This document shows, piece by piece, positions 1-5,854 of a stretch of 10,652 nucleotides of DNA. How positions within the stretch are numbered: position 1 is the stretch's first letter; every line of letters starts with the position of its first letter. Position numbers and translations under genes: made by a program. Source of the DNA: SAR324 cluster bacterium (GTDB lineage Bacteria > SAR324 > JACQKK01). The stretch lies in contig JAPUJL010000394.1 in NCBI GenBank assembly GCA_027296185.1, positions 1-10,652 on the forward strand. The letters are read 5' to 3'. A model generated the notes under the pieces. It did not search any database. It saw nothing but the letters and a program-made list of their open reading frames with translations, and was not told where the DNA came from.

Positions 1-308
1 ACGCCGAGCCGGTCCCCCGCCGACTTGTCGCCGTTCGCCTGTTCCACGATCTCCCTGGCCCAGTCCAGGGCGGCCGGGTCGATGCTATGGGAATGATCGA
101 TCAAGATCAGCCAGTCCGTGCGCCGCTCGGGCAGCAACAGCATGGGCATGGCCAGCGCCCCGATCATCAGCAGGAGAAACCCACCGCGCAACCCGAGCGT
201 CACCGCCCCCAGCCACCGCCGCGATTGGCCGAGGCGGGCGCGCCCCCACCACCACAGCAGCGGGGCGGCCAACAGTCCCAGCAATGCCCAAGGGTTGCTG
301 AATTCCAT
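1..308 (-). CDS. Membrane-anchored VWA-domain protein, N-terminal fragment (cut by window edge)
   Basis: I translated this frame by hand; it starts at the ATG whose first base is 308 and stays open to the left edge, giving 102 residues. An in-frame TGA lies a short way upstream, so this is the first available ATG. Two hydrophobic segments are seen at about residues 6-22 (tryptophan-rich, LLWWWG) and 42-60. They are followed by LILIDHSHSID (residues 67-77), whose D71-S73-S75 fits the DxSxS metal-ion site of a von Willebrand A domain. This architecture matches the membrane proteins that follow BatA-like genes in many bacteria, often carrying a C-terminal glutamine-amidotransferase-like fold; that part would lie outside the window. 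The gene follows the larger VWA protein after a 74-bp gap in the same direction, so they probably form one operon and may work as a pair. The ribosome-binding site is weak. The exact function is unknown. Confidence 0.72.
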   Translation of the reverse strand, partial: MEFSNPWALLGLLAAPLLWWWGRARLGQSRRWLGAVTLGLRGGFLLLMIGALAMPMLLLPERRTDWLILIDHSHSIDPAALDWAREIVEQANGDKSAGDRLG

Positions 309-382
309 CGATACGTTGGGTTCGAAGAGGTTTCAGAGGGTCGAATCCAGACCCGCGCGGCTCGTGCCGGGACGGGGCAGGA

Positions 383-2230
383 TCACGAAAACCGGTTCCA
401 GATGAGCCACTCCACAAACAAAAACACGGCCCCCGCCAGGACGAACCAGGGCCATCCCTCCGAGGTGATCTCGCCGAATCCGCGGCCCCCTGCGTCGCCC
501 GGGGCGCGCCCGGTCATCGCTGGATTGGGGTGAATGCGCGACTCGGGCGAATCGAGCAGGTTCACCGCCAGCCGCTCCACCTGGCCGCCGGACTCGAACG
601 TATAAATCCCGGTGAGATCCGTATGCTCGAAGCGCACCGGCTCTCCCGCCACCGCATAATCCCACGCCTCGCCGTCGGGCGCCGTCACGCGCAGGTCCGC
701 GGCGGCTTGCCTCCCGGGCTGCCACAGGAAGGCCTCGCCTGCCGAGAGGGCCCGCTCCTGTACCCAGCCGCCCTTGGGCCGGGCCCAATTCACCAGGTTG
801 GCCATGAACAGGGGGAAAGCATCCTGGGAACTGAACCGCGCCTCGCGCAAATCGAACCCCAGCGTCACCACCCGCACCCCGCCGCTCTCCCGCTTGGCGA
901 TGAGGGGACCTTCCACGGCGGCCACAAGGATTTCCGTGCCGCGCTCCGCGCTCAACCTCCGGGCGCGCGAGATCTGGAGTTGCCTCGGGTCCAGGTAGCG
1001 CAGCAGGGGGTCGTCGGGGCGCCACCCGATAATGCGGGGCTCGTCCACCCAGCCTGACTCGCTGAGTCCGCCCTGGGGCGAAAGGGCTCCGAACACCGCC
1101 AAGGTGCCCTGTTCCACCCGTGGGGGCACCGTGCGATTGAACAGCGCCAGATCGAACCCGCGGCCGGGCCGCTCCAGCTCGCCGTCGAGGCGGTCGCGGA
1201 ACGTGACCTCGATATCCGGCAGTGCCTGCAGCGCGGCGTACAGGGGCGGGTCGGCCGGCCCCACGAGCAGCACCCGCGCCAATGGCGTCGGGCGGATCAC
1301 CGCGTGAGCGACGTTGTCCGCCGCCAGATCGTCCTCCGGCGTCAGCTCGGCCCGCACCACGCCCGCGGCACCCGCCGGCACCGGCACGATCAGCGTGCCG
1401 CGCCCCCCAGCCTCGATGCTCAGGGTGCGGCTGGCGAACTCGGCATCCCCCAGCGACAAGGTCAGCATGGCTTCCCGGGATTCCTCGGAGTAGCTCTCGA
1501 CGGTGACCAGAAGCTCACCGCCTTCCAGTGGCGCAACATTGGCCCGGTAGGCGAATTGAACGATGGCCAGGTTGTCCTCCCCGCCCGTGACCGGGATGAA
1601 GGTCACCGTGTTGTTGAAAATCGCCGCCGCCCCCTCGCTCTCGTAGTAGGCCCCATCGCCGATCAGCACCACCTGCCGCTGCTCCAGATCCTTGGCCAGG
1701 GACACGGCAAAGAGCAGCGATTGCTTCAGGTCCGCCGCCGCGTGAGTGGGCCTCAGCCCGCGAATCGCCTGCCTCAATTGCGCCGTATCGTCGCTGAAGG
1801 GGTGAACCAGCCGTGGTCCCCGCTCCATGGCCACCAGCGCCATGCGCTGACCGTCGGAAAGCTCGTTCACGAGCTCCAGGGCCCGCTCCTGGGCCAGCTC
1901 GAACCGGGTGCCGTTCCCGGTACGGGCATTCATGCTGGCGCTTGCATCGACCACCAGCACCACATCCTTGTCGAAGGCCACGTCCCGGAACCACAGAGGC
2001 TGGGCCAGTGCCAGCACCAGCAGCGCGGCGAGCAGCAATTGCAGCAACAGGGGAAGGTTGCGGACGATCCGCTCCAGCCGCAGGGACGTGTGCGATTCCT
2101 TGGCCACCTGCCGCCAGATGTGCAGCGTCGTGGTCGGCATGCGCCGCCGGAACAAGCGGATTCCGTGCAGCACGAAAATCACGCCGAGAATCGTGGCTAA
2201 CCAAAACGCGGCGGGGACGCTCCAGAGCAT
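383..2230 (-). CDS. BatA-like VWA-domain inner-membrane protein
   Basis: A 615-residue protein. The N-terminus has a membrane segment at about residues 6-23, a basic stretch (LFRRR), then a second membrane segment at about 58-80 (NLPLLLQLLLAALLVLALAQ). This is the double-transmembrane N-terminus typical of BatA/aerotolerance-regulator proteins. A von Willebrand A domain follows: VLVVDASASM (91-100) supplies the DxSxS metal site at D95, S97 and S99, T162 is a possible further ligand, and VVLIGDG (187-193) corresponds to the usual LISDG strand. A long periplasmic beta-rich region covers about 220-590. A C-terminal membrane helix (about 593-611, WPWFVLAGAVFLFVEWLIW) ends the chain. The length and layout fit the large VWA proteins of MoxR/DUF58-linked loci, thought to act as chaperone-like or stress-related membrane factors. 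Here no MoxR ATPase or DUF58 gene lies upstream; the neighbour is divergent rlmB. It is first in its operon. Family assignment is fairly sure, role is not. Confidence 0.85.
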   Translation of the reverse strand: MLWSVPAAFWLATILGVIFVLHGIRLFRRRMPTTTLHIWRQVAKESHTSLRLERIVRNLPLLLQLLLAALLVLALAQPLWFRDVAFDKDVVLVVDASASMNARTGNGTRFELAQERALELVNELSDGQRMALVAMERGPRLVHPFSDDTAQLRQAIRGLRPTHAAADLKQSLLFAVSLAKDLEQRQVVLIGDGAYYESEGAAAIFNNTVTFIPVTGGEDNLAIVQFAYRANVAPLEGGELLVTVESYSEESREAMLTLSLGDAEFASRTLSIEAGGRGTLIVPVPAGAAGVVRAELTPEDDLAADNVAHAVIRPTPLARVLLVGPADPPLYAALQALPDIEVTFRDRLDGELERPGRGFDLALFNRTVPPRVEQGTLAVFGALSPQGGLSESGWVDEPRIIGWRPDDPLLRYLDPRQLQISRARRLSAERGTEILVAAVEGPLIAKRESGGVRVVTLGFDLREARFSSQDAFPLFMANLVNWARPKGGWVQERALSAGEAFLWQPGRQAAADLRVTAPDGEAWDYAVAGEPVRFEHTDLTGIYTFESGGQVERLAVNLLDSPESRIHPNPAMTGRAPGDAGGRGFGEITSEGWPWFVLAGAVFLFVEWLIWNRFS

Positions 2231-2362
2231 GTTCTGTCCGTCAGATCGATACGGATGATTTCAATGCCAAATTTCAGGGGCCGGGTGGATGGCCTATTCA
2301 AAGCGAACCGAGTATACGCAACACATAAGGTCCAATCCGTAACGCTATCATCTCAGGGATGC
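2231..2362. promoter_or_regulatory. Divergent intergenic region between the VWA gene and rlmB
   Basis: These 132 bp separate two divergently transcribed genes and must hold both promoters. For rlmB a TATCAT at 2346-2351 is a 5/6 match to a -10 box, but no good -35 lies 16-18 bp upstream. If this box is used, transcription would begin only a few bases before the ATG at 2363. On the minus strand no convincing -35/-10 pair was found. The region is less GC-rich than the flanking genes, as expected for promoters. Individual boxes are weakly supported. Confidence 0.35.
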
Positions 2363-3133
2363 ATGTCCAAACGTTCCGCGCGGCCGCGGGCCGTTCACGC
2401 AAAGCCGGCGTGGGAGATGCTCTACGGCATCAACCCGGTGGAGGAGGCGCTGATCGCCAGGAGGCGCCGTGTGCGGCGGCTGTACCTGAAAGGCGGGAGC
2501 CCTTCCCAACGATTGACGCGCATCCGCGATCTGGCCGCGGAGCGGGGCGTATCGGCCACGTTTCTGCCCGCGCCGGAACTGGAAGTCCTGTGCGGATCGG
2601 CCCACCACCAGGGGAGCGCTCTGGAATGCGCTCCATTGTCACCCGGCGAGGAGGCGGAGGCGCTGAACAGAGCCGCGGGGGCAGGGGCGGTCACGCTGGC
2701 CCTGGACCAAGTGGAGGATCCCCAAAACTTCGGCGCGGTGGTGCGCAACTGCGCCGGCTTCGGCGCCGCGGCGCTGGTGGTGCCCCGCCACCATTCCGCG
2801 CCCCTGAGCCCAGCGGCCTCCAAGGCCTCGGCGGGCACCCTGGAGTCGTTTCCGGTCTATGCCGCGGCCAACCTGCCCCGGTTTCTGGACGCCTGCCGCA
2901 AGCGGGGCATCTGGATTGCCGGCACGGCGGAGTCGGGCGAGACGCCCTTGCACCGCTTCGATGCGCCCCTGCCCCTGCTGGTTGTGCTGGGCAGCGAGGG
3001 GCGCGGCTTGCGGCCCCTGGTGCGCGCCAAGTGCGACTACGCGGTGTCCATATCCACCCGCGGCGGCGCCAGCCTCAACGTCGCTTCGGCGGCGGCGGTG
3101 CTCTTGTATCACCTGATCCGCCCGGCGTCATGA
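2363..3133 (+). CDS. rlmB: 23S rRNA (guanosine-2'-O-)-methyltransferase RlmB (TrmH/SpoU family)
   Basis: A SPOUT-class methyltransferase that uses S-adenosylmethionine to methylate a ribose 2'-OH, in E. coli G2251 of 23S rRNA in the peptidyl-transferase P loop. From the chosen ATG the protein has 256 residues, close to the 243 of E. coli RlmB. The N-terminal substrate-binding domain begins at MLYGINPVEEAL (residues 19-30), matching the family's M-I-Y-G-I-H start. The three SpoU motifs are clear: DQVEDPQNFGAVVRNCAGFG (motif 1, with the Asn and Arg), LLVVLGSEGRGL (motif 2, SAM knot) and STRGGASLNVASAAAVLLYH (motif 3). The frame is open upstream to 2255, but the extra residues have no family resemblance and would reach the divergent promoter region. 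An AGGGA lies just upstream but close to the start codon. Starting at the ATG at 2417 (MLYGIN) is also possible. Its stop overlaps the next gene's start (ATGA). The RlmB name rests on the family; other TrmH paralogues are possible. Confidence 0.9.
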   Translation: MSKRSARPRAVHAKPAWEMLYGINPVEEALIARRRRVRRLYLKGGSPSQRLTRIRDLAAERGVSATFLPAPELEVLCGSAHHQGSALECAPLSPGEEAEALNRAAGAGAVTLALDQVEDPQNFGAVVRNCAGFGAAALVVPRHHSAPLSPAASKASAGTLESFPVYAAANLPRFLDACRKRGIWIAGTAESGETPLHRFDAPLPLLVVLGSEGRGLRPLVRAKCDYAVSISTRGGASLNVASAAAVLLYHLIRPAS

Positions 3134-4740
3134 GCCCCCACCCGCCCCGCGCCCCCCGGAGAACCGCGCTGCGCCGGCCCCTCGTTTCGGCCCCGCGGGC
3201 GGTGGCGTTGGTGCTCTGGCCGGTGCTGCTCCTATCGGCGGTGGGTGCGGAGCAACTCGCCGCGCAGGATTTCCGCTTCGAGCGGAAGGACGCAGTGCGG
3301 GTGGGGATGTTCCATCCGCAGCCCCGATTTTGCGCCGGCGCGGAACCGGCGCAACGCGATCTTCGGATGTTGCGGCTGGCCTTCTCGGTGAACCGCGATC
3401 CGGCGTCGCGGATGCAACTGCCCTGGTATCTGCGGGCCATTCCGGAGAGCAACGGAGAGCAAGCGGAGGCCCTATTTTCGCTCAGGACAATGCCGTTGTG
3501 GGACTTCCCCCGGGAGTGGCTGGGCGGAGCCGATTACTCGGCGGGCGCGCCGGCTGCCGGCGGACCGCTGGCCCCCTGGCGGGCTTCCCTGGTGCGGCTG
3601 CTGGCGGGAGCCCGCGGCTCCGGCGGCACTGCGGCCAGCCCGGCGGGCGGCACGGGGCGCTCTCCGGAGGGCTGGGATCCCTTTCTCCCGACCCGGTTGC
3701 ATGCCGCAGCCGCCCTGCCTTTCATCGCCGGGGCGGTCTCGTCGGATGCCGGGGCCGAATGCCCCACCTGGCCGGCAGGGGTGTGGCTGCAGAAGCGCGA
3801 GGGAAACGCCAGCTATACTCTCACCATGAGCCGCACCGACCGGGGGGCGCCGCTCGTCCTCACCGGCTACCGGCGGGAAGCGGCCCTGTGGCAGGACCTG
3901 CGGCGTGGGCGGCTGGATCACGTCCTGCTGGAAGGAACCGACGTGACCACCGCCAAGGCCAACCTGCCGCCCCGCGGCCGCGTGGTCTGGGCCAAGGCGG
4001 TGGGATCGCAGCAGATCGTCCTGGAGTGGTCCCCGCATCTGCGCGAGGCCCTGCGCGCCGAGGGAGCCCTGGCCTTGTCGCTGGCGGTGCCCCGGGTGGA
4101 CCTGGCCCGCTTGTACGGTCCCGGGCGGCTGGAGCCGGCTTCGGGCTATCTCACCCCCATCCTGACCCAGCCTGCGGAGGATTCGCGGGAGCGCCTCAAG
4201 TGGGATCCGCGGCAGAGCCGCCGCATCTGGCTCCGCGCGGCGCCCGCCGTGCCGCGGGTGCGGCTCGCCACACTGGATCATCCGGCCCTGCAGGCCATGG
4301 CCCAGCGCATCGGCGAGCAGTGGCAACGCACCCTGAACCTGACGGTCACCGCGGTGTCCCTGCCGGTCGATGCGTACCACGCCGCCCGGGAAATCTGGAG
4401 CCACGATATCTTTCTCACCGTAGCCGATCTGGAGGACGGGTCGCTGCAAAACCTATGGCTGAACGCACTCGAGCCACCGGCCACCGACGGGGACGAGACC
4501 GCGGGGGACGTTCCGCCCGATGACGCGCGGCTGCTGGAATGGGAGACCCAGCTAGCTCGAGCATGGCCGTACCTGCCCGTGCTGGAGAAGGTGCACTACG
4601 CCGTTGCCCTCGGCGAGGCAGGCGCGGCTTCCATCCGGGCGTTGTGCCCCGCATGCGCCGTGGGGGTGAAGGCACCGGGCGGCGATGCGCCGCCGCCCCC
4701 CCGGCGGCGGGCGGTGCCCGTGGTGCCCCCCGAGGGATGA
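3130..4740 (+). CDS. Exported protein resembling a divergent peptide-binding (family 5) solute-binding protein
   Basis: The start is the ATG overlapping the rlmB stop (ATGA at 3130-3133), giving 536 residues. The frame is open further upstream, but only as an out-of-frame reading of rlmB. An arginine-rich N-region, a hydrophobic core at about 24-40 (AVALVLWPVLLLSAVGA) and likely cleavage near 40-46 indicate export, or a membrane anchor. The middle and C-terminal parts recall OppA/DppA-type binding proteins. RRGRLDHVLLEGTDV (258-272) resembles the 'G-D' hinge segment. ALALSLAVPRVDLARLYGPG (313-332) resembles the conserved A-L-S-x-A-I-D-R-x-x-L-V-x-x-x-x-x-G helix. The 378-445 stretch (HPALQAMAQRIGEQW then HDIFLTVADLEDG) resembles the strand-helix-strand following it. 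The N-terminal third is short and lacks the usual W-x-V-S-x-D-G-x-x-Y-T-F ligand-lobe signature. Cysteines at 68, 211, 506 and 509; proline/arginine-rich tail. No ABC permease or ATPase is nearby. Similarity was judged by eye, so the function is unassigned. Confidence 0.55.
   Translation: MSPHPPRAPRRTALRRPLVSAPRAVALVLWPVLLLSAVGAEQLAAQDFRFERKDAVRVGMFHPQPRFCAGAEPAQRDLRMLRLAFSVNRDPASRMQLPWYLRAIPESNGEQAEALFSLRTMPLWDFPREWLGGADYSAGAPAAGGPLAPWRASLVRLLAGARGSGGTAASPAGGTGRSPEGWDPFLPTRLHAAAALPFIAGAVSSDAGAECPTWPAGVWLQKREGNASYTLTMSRTDRGAPLVLTGYRREAALWQDLRRGRLDHVLLEGTDVTTAKANLPPRGRVVWAKAVGSQQIVLEWSPHLREALRAEGALALSLAVPRVDLARLYGPGRLEPASGYLTPILTQPAEDSRERLKWDPRQSRRIWLRAAPAVPRVRLATLDHPALQAMAQRIGEQWQRTLNLTVTAVSLPVDAYHAAREIWSHDIFLTVADLEDGSLQNLWLNALEPPATDGDETAGDVPPDDARLLEWETQLARAWPYLPVLEKVHYAVALGEAGAASIRALCPACAVGVKAPGGDAPPPPRRRAVPVVPPEG
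4690..4710. other. GC-only 8-bp hairpin in the 3' end of the solute-binding-like gene
   Basis: Bases 4690-4697 are exactly complementary to 4703-4710 with a five-C loop, an eight-pair all-GC stem. It lies 30 bases before the stop of the plus-strand gene, encoding part of its PPPPRRR tail, and about 50-70 bases past the stop of the convergent homocysteine-methyltransferase gene. There is no T-tract on either strand, so it is not a classical intrinsic terminator. It may slow or stop transcription coming from the minus-strand gene, or only reflect the Pro/Arg codon run. Confidence 0.35.
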
Positions 4741-4758
4741 GCCCGGGCGGCGCGGCGG

Positions 4759-5625
4759 TCATGCCTTGGGTGCCCGGCCCAGGCGCTCCGCCAATGCCTC
4801 GATATGAACGGGCGCCACGCCGCAACAACCCCCGACGATCGCGGCTCCCTGCCGTGCCAGCTCGCTCAAGGTGTCCGCGAAGCGCTCGGCCGGCTGCTGC
4901 GAACTTGAAGACGTGGGCTCCCCGAGACTGCCCATGCCCAGCATCACGGCCACGGGCGGACCCAGCGCGGAGATTTGCCCCACCGCCCAGCTGAGCGCCT
5001 CCCCACCCGGCCCGCAACTGATCCCCAGACCCTGAGCGCCCTCGTGGAGCAACCCCTCCGCCGCCTCGCCGGGGAGCGCTCCTTCCGCAGTGCGGCCCCG
5101 GGCATCGAGGGCGAGCAACGCCAGCACGGGCGCGTCGCTGACCCGCCCCGCGACGGCCACGGCCAACTTCGCCTCGGCCAGGGAGCGGAAGTGCTCGAGC
5201 ACCAGAACGTCAGCGCCGGTATCGGAGAGGTAGATCATCTGCTCGCTGTAGGCCCGTTCCCGCTCCGCCTGCGGAGGCGGGCGGCCCGCGACGGCCGCTC
5301 CGATCGGACCGACGCTGCCCATCATGATGCCCTCCGTTCCGATCGCCTGACGCACCGCGGCCGAGCCGGAGTTGTTGATCGCCTCGCACCGCTCGGCCAG
5401 ACCGTGGCGCGCCAGGTCGAGGGCGTTGGCGCTGAGCGTGTTCGTGCGGTGCAGGCCGGCACCGGCTGCGTGGAACGCCCGATGCGCCGCCGCGACCGTC
5501 TCCGGCCGGTCCACGTTGAGCGCCTCGGCGGGCGGCCCGTCCGGAAGCGGCCGGCACATTGCGCAACGTACCGGGCCGTCCGCGATCAGCGGAAGGTCGG
5601 ACATCATCGACAACAGGGGGTGCAT
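4759..5625 (-). CDS. Homocysteine S-methyltransferase-family protein (divergent)
   Basis: From the ATG at 5625 the protein has 288 residues, the size of the single-domain Hcy-binding (betaine-homocysteine/S-methylmethionine methyltransferase) family. These TIM-barrel enzymes hold homocysteine through a zinc bound by three cysteines. The C-terminal GGCC is present (VGGCCGVAPVHIEAL, C267 and C268), and C204 in GLGISCGPGG matches the third ligand, although the usual Asn of G-I-N-C is Ser here. Other family marks are HRTNTLSANALDL (59-71), MGSVGPIG (102-109) and LVLEHFRSLAEAKLAV (141-156). The N-terminal signature normally reading L-D-G-x-M-G-T-E-L is replaced by IADGPVRCAMC. The frame is open to 5913, but the extra 96 residues are Arg-rich and unlike the family, and reach into miaB. 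An AAAGG lies about 10 bases before the chosen start. It stands alone on its strand and ends 18 bp from the solute-binding-like gene. The methyl donor cannot be told from sequence. Confidence 0.8.
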   Translation of the reverse strand: MHPLLSMMSDLPLIADGPVRCAMCRPLPDGPPAEALNVDRPETVAAAHRAFHAAGAGLHRTNTLSANALDLARHGLAERCEAINNSGSAAVRQAIGTEGIMMGSVGPIGAAVAGRPPPQAERERAYSEQMIYLSDTGADVLVLEHFRSLAEAKLAVAVAGRVSDAPVLALLALDARGRTAEGALPGEAAEGLLHEGAQGLGISCGPGGEALSWAVGQISALGPPVAVMLGMGSLGEPTSSSSQQPAERFADTLSELARQGAAIVGGCCGVAPVHIEALAERLGRAPKA

Positions 5626-5768
5626 CGGATTGAGGCCTTTCGACTCCGCCAGCCGTGCGGGGTTGAGCCCAAACCGTGGGATGGGCGAGCCGGCGGTGTG
5701 TACACGGCACGATCCGATTCGGAGCGGAACGCGCTTTTTTGTTGTTTTATCTCGCCGCCTGCATCCAG

Positions 5769-5774
5769 TATGAT
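5769..5774 (+). promoter_or_regulatory. Candidate -10 element for miaB
   Basis: TATGAT matches the sigma-70 -10 consensus at five of six positions in the most AT-rich part of the 5626-5854 divergent region. The T-rich stretch 5735-5750 lies upstream, but no close TTGACA match sits 17 bp away; TTTTAT at 5745 gives 18-bp spacing. Transcription starting near 5781 would give a leader of about 70 bases. On the minus strand TTGGGA, 17 bp, then CATACT forms a possible overlapping promoter for the homocysteine-methyltransferase gene. Confidence 0.4.
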
Positions 5775-5811
5775 AAGAATGGCAGGTCGTCCCAAGGTCG
5801 AGCATTCCCCC

Positions 5812-5843
5812 GGGTCGGGCGGGGGGGCGCCGATTTTCCCGCC
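5812..5843 (+). promoter_or_regulatory. G-quadruplex-pattern run and RBS-abutting hairpin in the miaB leader
   Basis: GGGTCGGGCGGGGGGG at 5812-5827 fits the four-tract G3 pattern with loops of two, one and one bases, on the strand that would be in the mRNA. GGCGGG (5818-5823) is exactly complementary to CCCGCC (5838-5843), giving a six-pair GC stem with a 14-base loop. Its 3' arm ends immediately before the GGAAG ribosome-binding site (5844-5848). The CCCCC at 5807-5811 could also pair with the G run. These structures exclude one another, so the leader could adopt alternative folds. This is pattern matching only. Confidence 0.35.
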
Positions 5844-5854
5844 GGAAGAAATTC

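Noticed and set aside
1304..2200. A 298-codon plus-strand frame opposite the BatA-like gene
   Set aside because: Low-complexity Gln/His/Arg-rich translation typical of a shadow frame; the minus strand has membrane segments and a VWA motif.
2359..3129. N-terminal extension of the solute-binding-like protein over rlmB
   Set aside because: The frame is open, but its translation there is an out-of-frame Gly/Arg-rich reading of rlmB. The ATG at 3130 overlapping the rlmB stop and followed by a signal peptide is the natural start.
5713..5749. A small dyad (TCCGATTCGGA) followed by a T-rich run, resembling an intrinsic terminator on the plus strand
   Set aside because: The T-run starts 11 bases after the stem, and no plus-strand gene lies upstream that would need termination. 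It is more likely part of the AT-rich divergent promoter region.
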